From Alcaligenes faecalis (GTDB lineage Bacteria; Pseudomonadota; Gammaproteobacteria; Burkholderiales; Burkholderiaceae_B): a DNA stretch of 64,000 bases. The notes beneath the pieces were generated by a model. It had not been told where the DNA came from and did not search any database. It saw nothing but the letters and a program-made list of their open reading frames with translations. A program made the position numbers and the translations under genes. This document shows, in pieces, positions 8,584-17,530 of this stretch (position 1 is its first letter; each line of letters starts with the position of its first letter). Location: NCBI RefSeq assembly GCF_009497775.1, contig NZ_CP031012.1, positions 2,604,001-2,668,000 of the forward strand, written 5' to 3'.

Positions 8584-9350
8584 TGAGCTGGAACGAGTTG
8601 CCTTGGGAGCTGGTCCATATGGAGCCGCAGCCCGCTGCCCTGCATATGGCACTGGACGAAATCATTACCCAGCAAGTCAGTGAAGGCACCCGCGCCCCCA
8701 CCCTGCGTATCTGGGAATGGCAAGAGGCTGCCGTCGTGATTGGACGTTTCCAGTCCCTGCGCAATGAAATTGAAGCCGAGGCCGCAACCCGTCATGGTAT
8801 TCGTGTGGTGCGTCGTATCAGTGGCGGTGGCGCCATGTTCATTGAGCCCGGCAATACCATTACGTATTCGCTTAGCGTGCCCAAGCAGTTTGTAACCGGT
8901 ATGACGTTTCAGGAGTCCTACGAATTTCTGGATTCCTGGGTGATTGAAGCCCTGCGCGAAATTGGTATTGATGCCTGGTACCAACCCTTGAACGACATTA
9001 CCAGCGCCGGTGGAAAAATTGGCGGTGCCGCACAAGCGCGCCGTGGCAATGCCGTCTTGCACCATGTGACCATGGCCTACGACATTGATGCCGACAAGAT
9101 GCTGGAAGTCCTGCGTATCGGCAAGGAAAAACTCTCGGACAAAGGCACCACCAGCGCCAAGAAACGCGTGGACCCTATCCGCAGCCAAACCGGCATGAGC
9201 CGTGAAGCGGTTATTGAAGCGATGCTGAACGTGTTCCGCAAAAAGACGGCACTGAAAACCAGCACACTGGATACATCGACACTGGAACAGGCCGAAAAAC
9301 TGGCACGCGACCGATTCCTGTCAAACGACTGGACACAACTGGTGCCCTGA
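8580..9350 (+). CDS. lipoate-protein ligase A, catalytic subunit
   Basis: Attaches lipoate to the E2 subunits of 2-oxoacid dehydrogenases and to GcvH. The 256-residue protein has the LplA fold signatures RRISGGGAMF (substrate loop) and AGGKIGGAAQARR, which carries the invariant ligase lysine, followed by LHHVTM. It lacks the C-terminal accessory domain, which is supplied by the preceding gene. This split arrangement resembles Thermoplasma LplA/LplB more than E. coli LplA. LipB-type transferases are unlikely because of the GGKIGG motif. Confidence 0.88.
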   Translation: MMSWNELPWELVHMEPQPAALHMALDEIITQQVSEGTRAPTLRIWEWQEAAVVIGRFQSLRNEIEAEAATRHGIRVVRRISGGGAMFIEPGNTITYSLSVPKQFVTGMTFQESYEFLDSWVIEALREIGIDAWYQPLNDITSAGGKIGGAAQARRGNAVLHHVTMAYDIDADKMLEVLRIGKEKLSDKGTTSAKKRVDPIRSQTGMSREAVIEAMLNVFRKKTALKTSTLDTSTLEQAEKLARDRFLSNDWTQLVP

Positions 9351-9381
9351 TCGCCTATTGGAGCAGCACAAGGGCGTGGCC

Positions 9382-9576
9382 TTAAAACCCGCCCATGCTG
9401 CCCAACCACAGCAAGCCAGGAATACTGGCACCCCACACAGCAACCAAACACACATCCATGACCTTGGCCTTGAAGGACAGCGGTTTGGTGAACGGGCTGG
9501 ACGAGGCCGCGGAACGGACTGGGCCACGGAACCGGGGAGTGGCTTGAGGACGGTAATGACGGCTTGGACTGGACAT
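9382..9576 (-). CDS. small single-pass membrane protein, predicted SOS-induced
   Basis: A 64-residue protein of unrecognised family. The N-terminal 40 residues are basic and rich in Ser/Pro/Arg; the C-terminal 25 residues form one hydrophobic segment (CLVAVWGASIPGLLWLG) ending in GGF. It is predicted to be membrane-anchored with a cytoplasmic N-terminus (inference from the positive-inside rule). The start is ATG 9574-9576 with GGAG at 6 nt, an excellent ribosome binding site, and codon use looks like neighbouring genes. A LexA box sits 13 nt upstream of the start. Size, single span and LexA control recall SOS division inhibitors such as Caulobacter SidA, but there is no sequence match that I can see. 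Confidence 0.7.
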   Translation of the reverse strand: MSSPSRHYRPQATPRFRGPVRSAASSSPFTKPLSFKAKVMDVCLVAVWGASIPGLLWLGSMGGF

Positions 9577-9589
9577 GGCTAACTCCGTT

Positions 9590-9609
9590 TACTGTTTTCT
9601 TATACAGTA
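9590..9609 (-). promoter_or_regulatory. LexA (SOS) box upstream of the small membrane protein
   Basis: The minus strand reads TACTGTATAAGAAAACAGTA. Both half-sites (TACTGT and ACAGTA) are perfect, and 16 of 20 positions equal the E. coli LexA consensus with the correct CTGT-N8-ACAG spacing. It ends 4 nt before the GGAG ribosome binding site and contains a TATAAG that may be the -10. A bound LexA dimer would therefore block transcription directly. A 12-bp palindrome TACAGTACTGTA (9603-9614) overlaps one half-site. Confidence 0.8.
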
Positions 9610-9821
9610 CTGTACTTAAAACCAGCACCTAGTGCAATCAGTACCTGCCATGATGTTGCGCCTGCCCCACTGACAGGCTGAAACCCAGCCCCGAAGCTAG
9701 TCACAGCCAATTCACTACCAGGCTGGCCCTATCCCTCCCAAGCGTTTTCGGTGCTGGCAAAGCACTTCCATACAGTGCTTTACACAGTAGTCCTGCACAG
9801 CAACGCTTCCTGTCATACCCC
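9610..9821. other. intergenic stretch without a recognisable gene
   Basis: Between the LexA box and the peroxiredoxin terminator I see no open frame with a ribosome binding site. Near 9768-9790 there are direct ACTGT repeats that resemble LexA half-sites but are not inverted. The upstream promoter elements of the small membrane protein must lie in its left part. Confidence 0.5.
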
Positions 9822-9860
9822 AAAAAAAGCCCTCGCGCCGCAATGGCACGAGGGCTTTTT
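9822..9860 (-). terminator. terminator of the peroxiredoxin gene (bidirectional form)
   Basis: AAGCCCTCG and CGAGGGCTT arms enclose a 13-nt loop, with T-runs on both strands. It lies about 20 nt past the peroxiredoxin stop on the minus strand. Confidence 0.88.
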
Positions 9861-9881
9861 GTCTGAACCTAACGGTAATGC

Positions 9882-10523
9882 TTACTTGTTAGGCTGAGGC
9901 GTCACACGCAGGTAAGGACGGATCTCGGTGTAGCCTTTGGGGAATTTCTGCTTCAGAACTTCAGGGTCCTTCAGGCTGGGAACGATGATCACGTCGTCAC
10001 CGTCTTCCCAGTTCACTGGCGTAGCCACGCTGTGGCTGTCGGTCAGTTGCAGGGAGTCGATCACGCGCAGGATTTCGTTGAAGTTGCGGCCCGTGCTGGC
10101 TGGGTAAGTGATGATCAGACGCACTTTCTTGGCAGGGTCGATGATGAACACCGAACGCACTGTCACGGTGGTGCTGGCGTTGGGGTGGATCATATCGTAC
10201 AGATCCGACACCTTGCGGTCAGCGTCAGCCAGGATGGGGAAGTTAACCGTGGTTTTTTGAGTTTCGTTGATGTCATCAATCCACTTGCCGTGGGAATCAA
10301 CATCGTCAACGGAAACGGCAATCACTTTCACGCCGCGCTTGGCGAACTCGTCCGCCAGCTTGGCGGTGTAACCCAGTTCGGTGGTGCACACAGGCGTAAA
10401 GTCGGCTGGGTGGGAGAACAAGACGCCCCAGCTATTACCCAAGAACTCGTGAAACTTGATGGTGCCAGCGGAGGATTTTTGTTCAAAATCAGGGGCCAGG
10501 TCACCCAGACGAAGTGTAGCCAT
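9882..10523 (-). CDS. 1-Cys peroxiredoxin (Prx6-like)
   Basis: Thiol peroxidase that reduces hydrogen peroxide and alkyl hydroperoxides. The peroxidatic cysteine is Cys46 in the motif DFTPVCTTE, and it is the only cysteine in the 213-residue protein, which puts it in the 1-Cys class. The long C-terminal extension (from GDDVIIVPSL onward) is typical of Prx6 dimers. The electron donor cannot be read from the sequence. Start ATG 10523; single gene with its own terminator. Confidence 0.93.
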   Translation of the reverse strand: MATLRLGDLAPDFEQKSSAGTIKFHEFLGNSWGVLFSHPADFTPVCTTELGYTAKLADEFAKRGVKVIAVSVDDVDSHGKWIDDINETQKTTVNFPILADADRKVSDLYDMIHPNASTTVTVRSVFIIDPAKKVRLIITYPASTGRNFNEILRVIDSLQLTDSHSVATPVNWEDGDDVIIVPSLKDPEVLKQKFPKGYTEIRPYLRVTPQPNK

Positions 10524-10650
10524 TACGTTCCTCTTTTCGAAATGCAGCCGCGATCAGGAGATCACCGACTTAAATAATCAGGACTAGTCAGATGATTTTG
10601 TCAGTATAAAGAGTGCGCTTCAAATAATTTAAAGCTATATCAATATACCC

Positions 10651-10690
10651 AAAAAAGGCCCGGCAGCCAAAGAGGCGGCGCGGGCCTTTA
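10651..10690 (-). terminator. terminator after the acyl-CoA dehydrogenase gene
   Basis: On the minus strand a GGCCCG/CGGGCC stem with a GC-rich interior is followed by six T residues, starting about 20 nt beyond the acyl-CoA dehydrogenase stop. Confidence 0.82.
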
Positions 10691-10709
10691 TGCCTTGCGG
10701 CTTGACGAC

Positions 10710-12527
10710 TTACAGCAGTTCAGTCGACAGGTAAGGAGTCAGCTCCACACCGTCCGCTACCGACAGGGCCAAGGCGCCGGCACGTGGCAGCAAGTGGCTG
10801 GCAAAGAACACGCTGGTGGACAGCTTGCGGCGCAGGAATGGATCCTGGCTACCTTCGCTCAGTGCTTTCTCGGCCGCCAAGGCGGCGCGGGCCATCTGCC
10901 AGCCGGTCAACACATAACCGGACAGCATCAGGAAAGGCACGCTGCCCAGGAACACGGCAGACAGGTCTTTCTGAGCGTTCATCAGGGTGAACATGGCAGC
11001 ACGTTCCACGCTCTTCACACCGGCTTCCAGACGATCAGCGATCAGGCTCAAGGCAGCCTTGTGCTCACCGCCCTGAGCCGCACGTTCACGCAGCTTGGCC
11101 ACGGTAGCACCCAGCTCGGGAGCCAGCCCCTGGATCACAGCGCCAGCATCACGCAGCACCTTGCGACCGATGAAGTCGTTGGCCTGAATGGCGGTGGTGC
11201 CTTCGTAGATAGGCAGAATGCGCGAGTCGCGGTAGTGCTGGGCTGCACCGGTTTCTTCGATAAAGCCCATACCACCATGCACCTGCACACCCAGGGAAGT
11301 CACTTCCAGGGACATTTCAGTGCTGAAACCCTTGACCACCGGCACCAGGAACTCGTACAGAGCCTGGTAACGCTTGCGGGCATTTTCGTCTGCACTGTGA
11401 CGCGCCTTGTCGTTCACACCGGCTGCGAAGTAAGCCAGCGCACGGGAGCCTTCTGTCAGAGCACGCATTTGCACCAGCATGCGCTGCACGTCGGGGTGAT
11501 GAGCGATGGAGACGGCTTTACCGCCCGTCAGGGGAGCACCCTGCACACGGTCGTTCGCGTATTCAACAGCTTGTTGCAAAGCACGTTCAGCCACGGCGAT
11601 ACCCTGCACGCCCACTGCGTAACGGGCCGCGTTCATCATGATGAACATGTACTTCAGGCCTTCGTTTTCCTTGCCGACCAGGTAGCCAACAGCGCCCTCG
11701 CCCACATCACCCTTGCCCGAGCCGTACAGCAGCACGGCGGTCGGGCTGCCGTGGATGCCCAGCTTGTGCTCCAGCGACGCACACCAGACGTCGTTGCGAG
11801 CACCCAGGGAACCATCATCGTTGACCATGAACTTGGGCACGATGAACAGCGAAATCCCTTTCACACCGGCAGGCGCATCAGGTGTACGGGCCAGCACCAG
11901 ATGGACGATGTTCTCGGCCATATCGTGCTCACCATAGGTGATGAAAATCTTTTGACCGCTGATGCGGTAGCTGCCGTCATCCTGAGGAACAGCGCGACTG
12001 GCAACCTGGGCCAGATCCGAACCGGCCTGAGGCTCGGTCAGGTTCATGGTGCCGGTCCAGCGGCCTTCCAGCAAAGGAGGCAGGAAACGTTCTTTCTGCT
12101 CGTCCGAGCCGACCATGGACACGGCTTCGATCACGCCGTCAGTCAGCAAAGGACACAAGGAAAAAGCCAGGTTGGCGGCATTGATGTTTTCACATGCCAC
12201 GGCACCGATCAGCTTGGGCAGGCCCTGGCCACCCAGCTCGACTTCGTGCTGCAAGCCTTGCCAGCCGGCTTTTGCAAATTCTTCAAAGGCTTTTTTAAAG
12301 CCGGGTGTGGTGGTGACCACACCGTCATTCCACTTGGCGCCATTCTGATCACCGGCGCGGTTCAAAGGTGCTACTTCCTGCTCAACGAAGCGGGCGTTCT
12401 CATCAATAATGGCATCGATCAACTCGGCCGAGAAATCCTCAAAGCCAGGCAACTCCAGCACACCAGGTAGATCAGCCAGCTCTGTAAGCGCAAAGCGGAT
12501 GTCTTGGGTGGGTACACGATACGTCAT
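10710..12527 (-). CDS. acyl-CoA dehydrogenase, large (about 600-residue) class
   Basis: FAD-dependent enzyme introducing a trans-2 double bond into an acyl-CoA. The N-terminal and central domains show MNLTEPQAGSDL and KIFITYGEHDMAEN; the C-terminal helical domain shows QVHGGMGFIEETGAAQHYRD and PIYEGTTAIQANDFIGRK. A further helical extension makes it 605 residues, like the DmdC/FadE long subgroup, so the acyl substrate is uncertain (methylthiopropionyl-CoA-like to medium chain). The start is ATG 12525-12527 with AGGAG at 6 nt. It lies downstream of etfBA on the same strand, its likely electron acceptor, but beyond a terminator. Confidence 0.92.
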   Translation of the reverse strand: MTYRVPTQDIRFALTELADLPGVLELPGFEDFSAELIDAIIDENARFVEQEVAPLNRAGDQNGAKWNDGVVTTTPGFKKAFEEFAKAGWQGLQHEVELGGQGLPKLIGAVACENINAANLAFSLCPLLTDGVIEAVSMVGSDEQKERFLPPLLEGRWTGTMNLTEPQAGSDLAQVASRAVPQDDGSYRISGQKIFITYGEHDMAENIVHLVLARTPDAPAGVKGISLFIVPKFMVNDDGSLGARNDVWCASLEHKLGIHGSPTAVLLYGSGKGDVGEGAVGYLVGKENEGLKYMFIMMNAARYAVGVQGIAVAERALQQAVEYANDRVQGAPLTGGKAVSIAHHPDVQRMLVQMRALTEGSRALAYFAAGVNDKARHSADENARKRYQALYEFLVPVVKGFSTEMSLEVTSLGVQVHGGMGFIEETGAAQHYRDSRILPIYEGTTAIQANDFIGRKVLRDAGAVIQGLAPELGATVAKLRERAAQGGEHKAALSLIADRLEAGVKSVERAAMFTLMNAQKDLSAVFLGSVPFLMLSGYVLTGWQMARAALAAEKALSEGSQDPFLRRKLSTSVFFASHLLPRAGALALSVADGVELTPYLSTELL

Positions 12528-12592
12528 GAACACTCCTACACAGAAACAAAAAGGACCGAAGCCACAATCAGGCCCCTAGGATATACGCACTG

Positions 12593-12624
12593 AAAAAAAG
12601 CCTGCTGGAGAAGTATCCAGCAGG
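12593..12624 (-). terminator. terminator of the etfBA operon
   Basis: GCCTGCTGGA and TCCAGCAGGC form a perfect 10-bp stem, followed on the minus strand by seven T residues; it lies just past the etfA stop. Confidence 0.92.
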
Positions 12625-12635
12625 CCGATGGGCGC

Positions 12636-13565
12636 TTAGAGCGCTTTTTCTAACTCAGGCACAGCCTCGAACAGATCCGCGACCAAACCGTAGTCGGCCA
12701 CGCCAAAAATAGGCGCTTCAGGATCTTTATTGATCGCCACGATGACCTTGGAGTCTTTCATGCCAGCCAAGTGCTGGATGGCACCGGAAATACCCACGGC
12801 CACGTACAGCTGAGGAGCCACGATCTTGCCTGTCTGACCAACCTGCCAGTCGTTTGGTGCATAGCCGGCGTCCACTGCAGCGCGCGAGGCACCCAGTGCA
12901 GCACCCAGCTTGTCAGCCAGACCGTCCAGCAGTTTGAAGTTTTCGGCGCTGCCCATGCCGCGACCACCGGACACGACCACACCGGCACCAGCCAATTCAG
13001 GACGATCACTCTTGGCCACTTCACGGCTGACGAACGTCGAACGACCGGAATCAGCGACGGCGCTCAGCTCTTCAACAGCGGCACTACCACCTTCAGCGGC
13101 CACCGCGTCAAACGCGGTGGTACGCACGGTGATTACTTTAACGGCATCGCTGGACTGAACAGTGGCCACAGCGTTACCGGCATAAATAGGACGGGTGAAG
13201 GTGTCAGCCGACTCCACGGACAGGATGTCCGACAATTGGGCAACATCCAGCTTGGCCGCCACGCGAGGAGCAATATTCTTGCCCGAAGCGGTTGCCGGGA
13301 ACAGGATGTGGCTGTAGTTGGAGGCAATGGCCAGCACCTGGGCAGCCACGTTCTCGGCCAGGCCTTCAGCCAATGCAGGGCCATCGGCCAACAGCACTTT
13401 GCTGACGCCCTGGGCTTTGGCAGCGGCTTGAGCCACGCCGGAAGCCTGGTTACCAGCGACCAGAACATGCACATCACCGCCGATCTTCTGAGCGGCAGCC
13501 AGGGCGTTGAGCGTTGCAGCCTTCAGCTGCTGATTGTCGTGCTCGGCAATAACAAGGATAGCCAT
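12636..13565 (-). CDS. etfA: electron transfer flavoprotein alpha subunit
   Basis: FAD-binding half of the soluble ETF heterodimer that takes electrons from acyl-CoA dehydrogenases to ETF-quinone oxidoreductase. The C-terminal FAD domain shows [14 protein letters not shown], the block [21 protein letters not shown] (given in part: [11 protein letters not shown]), and the end [18 protein letters not shown], all family hallmarks. The 309-residue length is standard. Its ATG follows the etfB stop directly. Confidence 0.97.
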   Translation of the reverse strand: MAILVIAEHDNQQLKAATLNALAAAQKIGGDVHVLVAGNQASGVAQAAAKAQGVSKVLLADGPALAEGLAENVAAQVLAIASNYSHILFPATASGKNIAPRVAAKLDVAQLSDILSVESADTFTRPIYAGNAVATVQSSDAVKVITVRTTAFDAVAAEGGSAAVEELSAVADSGRSTFVSREVAKSDRPELAGAGVVVSGGRGMGSAENFKLLDGLADKLGAALGASRAAVDAGYAPNDWQVGQTGKIVAPQLYVAVGISGAIQHLAGMKDSKVIVAINKDPEAPIFGVADYGLVADLFEAVPELEKAL

Positions 13566-14315
13566 TTAAATCACCTTCGCTTCGTTCTTCAGTTTCTCGA
13601 CCAGTGTGGCAACGTCGGGCACCATGATGCCGGCAGCACGAGCTGGAGGCTCAGTCACTTTCAGCGTTTTGATACGAGGAGCCACATCAATGCCCAGCTC
13701 TTCGGGAGTCAGGGTTTCCAAAGGCTTTTTCTTGGCCTTCATGATGTTGGGCAGTGTCACGTAACGAGGCTCGTTCAAGCGCAGGTCGGTGGTGATCACG
13801 GCAGGCAGGCTCAGCTTCAGTGTTTCCAGACCGCCGTCCACTTCACGAGTGACCGACACGCTGTCGCCCGACACTTCAACCTTGCTGGCGAACGTGGCTT
13901 GTGGCCAGTCCAGCAAGGCAGCCAGCATCTGGCCGGTTTGGTTGGCGTCGTCGTCGATCGCCTGTTTGCCCAGGATCACGAGCTGAGGTTGCTCTTTGTC
14001 CACCACGGCCTTGATCAGCTTGGCCACGGCCAAAGGCTGCAATTCGGCGTCGGTTTGCACCAGAGTGGCCCGATCAGCACCAATGGCCAGAGCCGTGCGC
14101 AGTGTTTCCTGGCTTTGTGCAACGCCGCAAGAAAGAGCGATCACTTCAGTGGCTGCACCGCTTTCTTTGAGGCGAGTGGCCTCTTCGACAGCGATTTCGT
14201 CAAAGGGGTTCATGGACATTTTCACATTGGCAATGTCCACCCCGGTTTGGTCAGATTTCACGCGCACCTTGACGTTATAGTCAACTACGCGTTTCACGGG
14301 TACTAACACCTTCAT
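13566..14315 (-). CDS. etfB: electron transfer flavoprotein beta subunit
   Basis: AMP-binding half of ETF. The start [17 protein letters not shown], the adenine-site loop [16 protein letters not shown] and the recognition-loop region ending in [10 protein letters not shown] are diagnostic. It has 249 residues and is the first gene of etfBA. A 5' region of 85 nt separates it from the deacetylase-like gene upstream; no clear terminator is seen between them. Confidence 0.97.
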   Translation of the reverse strand: MKVLVPVKRVVDYNVKVRVKSDQTGVDIANVKMSMNPFDEIAVEEATRLKESGAATEVIALSCGVAQSQETLRTALAIGADRATLVQTDAELQPLAVAKLIKAVVDKEQPQLVILGKQAIDDDANQTGQMLAALLDWPQATFASKVEVSGDSVSVTREVDGGLETLKLSLPAVITTDLRLNEPRYVTLPNIMKAKKKPLETLTPEELGIDVAPRIKTLKVTEPPARAAGIMVPDVATLVEKLKNEAKVI

Positions 14316-14400
14316 GTAATGTTCTCCAGTGCAGTCTTAAATAAAAATTGTTCTGTTGAAATAAGGCTTTAGAAGAATTCCAAAGCCCGGAGCCACTCGC

Positions 14401-15324
14401 CTAAAGCCCGGCGAGGGCCTTGATGTGGGCCACCACGCTGCGTCCCAGGGACGAGGGATCGTACCCCCCTTCCAGCATACTGACCAGACGTTGTCCGGCA
14501 CTAGGCGCACAGGCTTGGACCACCATGGCGGTCAATTCCGCATAATCGGCCTCAACCAAGCTGAGCTGTCCCATCTCATCTTCACGGTGGGCATCAAAGC
14601 CTGCCGAGAAAAAGACGATTTCAGGGGCAAACGCCTCTATGCGGGGCAAACAAACCTGTTTGAACAGATCGATAATCTGAGCAGACTTGGTGTAGGCCTC
14701 AACCGGTATATTTACCATGTTTTGCGCCGCCGGGTCCTGAAAGGAATCAGGAAAAAACGGGGACTGAAAGAAACTGCACATCAGAACCCGCTCGTCGCCG
14801 GCAAAAATCTGCTCGGTTCCATTGCCGTGGTGCACATCAAAATCCACGATCAGCACACGCTTGAGATCATATTTTTCCATCGCATAGGCCACGGCCACGG
14901 CGATATTGTTGAAAAAACAAAACCCCATCGCCCGCGCCCGTTCGGCATGATGTCCGGGGGGCCGCACTGCACAAAAAGCGCCCGTCGCCCCTTCGTTCAT
15001 GACGCCATCGACCGCATCCAGGCCCGCCCCGGCAGCGGCATAGGCCGCTTCCAGGGTATGCGGATTCATCAGGGTGTCCGGATCGATATTGAAATATCCC
15101 TGCCGCGGCAATTGCTCTTTGAGCTTTTGCACGTAAGCAGCATCATGCACCCGCAGGATATCCTCATCCGTCGCCAGCCGAGCTTGCCGCTGGGCCAGAT
15201 AGGATGCCAGACCGCTGGATAGCAGTTGATCGTTTATGGCATCCAGTCGCTGCGGACTTTCCGGATGCCATCGGCCCATCTCATGCAAATGGCATGATGG
15301 ATGGATAAAATATAGTGTCTCCAT
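14401..15324 (-). CDS. histone deacetylase-like zinc amidohydrolase
   Basis: Member of the arginase/deacetylase superfamily (AcuC/Apha/HDAC class). The active-site set is complete: RPPGHHAERARAMGFCFFNN with the HH dyad, DFDVHHGNGT with zinc Asp and His, FSAGFDAHREDEMG with the second zinc Asp, and the late LEGGY tyrosine. Bacterial members deacetylate acetylpolyamines, acetylated proteins such as acetyl-CoA synthetase, or small amides; which applies cannot be told. The start codon is only 11 nt from the divergent mltB start, so each promoter lies inside or next to the other gene. Confidence 0.92.
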   Translation of the reverse strand: METLYFIHPSCHLHEMGRWHPESPQRLDAINDQLLSSGLASYLAQRQARLATDEDILRVHDAAYVQKLKEQLPRQGYFNIDPDTLMNPHTLEAAYAAAGAGLDAVDGVMNEGATGAFCAVRPPGHHAERARAMGFCFFNNIAVAVAYAMEKYDLKRVLIVDFDVHHGNGTEQIFAGDERVLMCSFFQSPFFPDSFQDPAAQNMVNIPVEAYTKSAQIIDLFKQVCLPRIEAFAPEIVFFSAGFDAHREDEMGQLSLVEADYAELTAMVVQACAPSAGQRLVSMLEGGYDPSSLGRSVVAHIKALAGL

Positions 15325-15335
15325 GAGGATGGATT

Positions 15336-16529
15336 ATGTTCAGACCCACTCGAATTTTGCAAGCAGTACTGATCGCGCTGAGCACTGCCGGCTGCGCCAC
15401 GACCACTTCCCAAGCTCCTTCTACGGACACCAAACCCAGCAACGACGCGGCTTTCCAGGCCCCGGTAAAAAAAACCGGCGCCGTCACAATCAAGGCTTTG
15501 GTCGAGCCCGAGTCCATTCAGGCCGGTGAATCGCGCTCCGGCCGGACACAATTTTTTAAATTAAACGGTGAATTAAACGATGACATTGCGAGCTACGCCC
15601 AGGAAGTGGCGAAGGTGCGCAAGATTCCCCTGGATGTTGTCACCGATATTTTGCAGCAAGCTCAATATAACGAGACCGCCGCCAAATTAATGCGCCCCAC
15701 CAAAGGGCGTATCAAGCGCAGCTGGGTAACGTACAAGCAGCGCAATGTGGATCCGGCCCGTATTCAAGGCGGTGTCCAGTTCTGGCAAAAGCATCGCCTG
15801 GCTCTGGACCAGATCTCCAAAGACTATGGCGTACCGCCTTCTATTATTGTGGCCATCCTGGGCGTGGAAACCGTCTATGGAAAAATCATGGGCGACTTCA
15901 AGGTGCTGGATGCCCTGTTTACCCTGGGCTTTGCCTATCCGGACGACAGCCGCCCCGAGCGCGGCCAACTGTTCCGCGACCAATTGGCTGACCTGATCGA
16001 ATTGCATTACCAAGGCGAGCTGGACGCACGGATTGTTCAGGGCTCGTTCGCGGGCGCCATGGGCATGTCCCAATTCATGCCCGGCAGCCTGATACGCTAT
16101 GCCGTCGATGGTGATGGAGATGGTCGTATTGATCTGCGCAATAATCCGGCCGATGCCATGGCTTCGATTGCCAACTTCCTGCGCGCACACGGCTGGGAAC
16201 CTGGCCTGCCGGTTTTTGCTCCGGTCGAACTGAGCAATGCGAATAAAGGCATGGTGGACGGCGGCATTTACCCCAAGCTGACTTGGGCGCAATTGAATAA
16301 TGCCGGTGCCACGGTGAAAGGCCAGAGCCAGAATGCAGGCCCTTGGCAGCAGGCACAACTAGGTGTGGTGAACCTGGTGGACGAGCCACGCAATACGACG
16401 GAGTATCGCCTGGGCACGCCCAACTTCTTTGCCATTACCCATTACAACCGCAGTTATTTTTATGCCAGCTCGGTCGCTGATCTGGCTTCCGAACTGGCTA
16501 AACAAATGGGCTATGGCAACCCTAATTAA
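15336..16529 (+). CDS. mltB: lytic murein transglycosylase B (lipoprotein)
   Basis: Cleaves peptidoglycan glycan strands with formation of 1,6-anhydro-muramyl ends. Signal peptide and lipobox STAGC place the lipidated Cys at residue 20, so it should sit on the inner leaflet of the outer membrane. The catalytic glutamate is in ILGVETVYGKIMG, and the MltB block QGSFAGAMGMSQFMPGS is intact. It has 397 residues. The 3' end overlaps cysM by 4 nt tail to tail, leaving no room for a terminator between them. Confidence 0.95.
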   Translation: MFRPTRILQAVLIALSTAGCATTTSQAPSTDTKPSNDAAFQAPVKKTGAVTIKALVEPESIQAGESRSGRTQFFKLNGELNDDIASYAQEVAKVRKIPLDVVTDILQQAQYNETAAKLMRPTKGRIKRSWVTYKQRNVDPARIQGGVQFWQKHRLALDQISKDYGVPPSIIVAILGVETVYGKIMGDFKVLDALFTLGFAYPDDSRPERGQLFRDQLADLIELHYQGELDARIVQGSFAGAMGMSQFMPGSLIRYAVDGDGDGRIDLRNNPADAMASIANFLRAHGWEPGLPVFAPVELSNANKGMVDGGIYPKLTWAQLNNAGATVKGQSQNAGPWQQAQLGVVNLVDEPRNTTEYRLGTPNFFAITHYNRSYFYASSVADLASELAKQMGYGNPN

Positions 16530-17431
16530 TTGAAGATGCCGGTAGACAGGTAACGGTCGCCACGGTCGCACACAATAAAAACGATCGTGGCTTTTTCTAC
16601 GCTCTGAGCAACGCGCATGGCAGCCACCAAGGCACCGCCGGAGGAAATACCGGCACAGATCCCTTCTTCAGCGGCCATACGGCGCGTCATGATCTCGGCC
16701 TCTTGCTGGCCAATTTCCTCGAACATATCCACTTTGGATGGATCGTAAATCTTGGGCAGATACTCTTCTGGCCATTTACGAATACCGGCGATTTGCGCCC
16801 CTGGTGCAGGTTGAGCCCCCACCACCACAATGCCGCTGTTTTGACTACGCAAGTAATTACCCACACCCATGATGGTGCCAGTCGTACCCATGGCGCTGAC
16901 AAAGTGAGTCACCTGGCCATCGGTTTGCTGCCAGATTTCCGGGCCGGTGCTATGCACGTGAGCCGCTGGATTGTCCTGGTTGGCAAATTGGTCCAGCACC
17001 TTGCCCTGCCCTTCGGCTTGCATCTTCAGCGCCAGATCACGGGCGTATTCCATGCCGCCTTGATCCGCAGGTGTCAGAATCAACTTCGCACCATACGCCG
17101 TCATGGAAGCACGACGCTCCAGCGACAGGTTGTCGGGCATGATCAAAATCATTTTGTAGCCACGCACGGCCGCAATCATGGCCAGCGCAATACCGGTATT
17201 GCCGCTGGTGGCCTCGATCAAGGTGTCTCCCGGCTTGATATCACCGCGGCGCTCGGCCTCTTGAATCATGGAACTGGCAGCACGGTCTTTCACCGAACCG
17301 GCGGGGTTATTGCCTTCCAGCTTGGCCAACAGGACATTACCGCGCGCCTGCCCAAACTCGCCTGGAATACGCTGCAAGCGCACCAAGGGGGTTTGGCCAA
17401 CGGTATCTTCAATGGTGGGATAGTTTTTCAT
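16526..17431 (-). CDS. cysM: cysteine synthase B (O-acetylserine sulfhydrylase CysM)
   Basis: PLP enzyme making cysteine from O-acetylserine and sulfide or thiosulfate. The PLP lysine is in NNPAGSVKDRAA (Lys48), the phosphate loop is EATSGNTGIALA, and the acyl-site loop is GTTGTIMGVG. The CysM subgroup is preferred over CysK on the short 301-residue length and the ending DRGDRYLSTGIFN. Tail-to-tail with mltB. Confidence 0.94.
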   Translation of the reverse strand: MKNYPTIEDTVGQTPLVRLQRIPGEFGQARGNVLLAKLEGNNPAGSVKDRAASSMIQEAERRGDIKPGDTLIEATSGNTGIALAMIAAVRGYKMILIMPDNLSLERRASMTAYGAKLILTPADQGGMEYARDLALKMQAEGQGKVLDQFANQDNPAAHVHSTGPEIWQQTDGQVTHFVSAMGTTGTIMGVGNYLRSQNSGIVVVGAQPAPGAQIAGIRKWPEEYLPKIYDPSKVDMFEEIGQQEAEIMTRRMAAEEGICAGISSGGALVAAMRVAQSVEKATIVFIVCDRGDRYLSTGIFN

Positions 17432-17530
17432 CGATCAATCTCTTACCTTGAGCAAGAAGGCAGCCAGCTCGCACTGACTGCCCATGCAGACTAAACAAAC
17501 TACTAGCTTAAAGCGAGTCTACGCCCAGAG

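Noticed and set aside
8191..8652. Minus-strand frame that could have been a trmD remnant upstream of rplS
   Set aside because: Its translation is the complement of the lipoate ligase genes and has no TrmD features.
9358..9582. Plus-strand 74-residue frame opposite the SOS small protein
   Set aside because: No ribosome site and no hydrophobic or domain pattern; the minus-strand frame has GGAG, a LexA box and coherent protein features.
9768..9790. Second LexA-like site (ACTGT repeats)
   Set aside because: The half-sites are in direct, not inverted, orientation, so they do not form CTGT-N8-ACAG.
10695..12470. A 591-residue plus-strand open frame over the acyl-CoA dehydrogenase
   Set aside because: Antisense shadow; composition rich in His, Gln and Thr and no recognisable domain.
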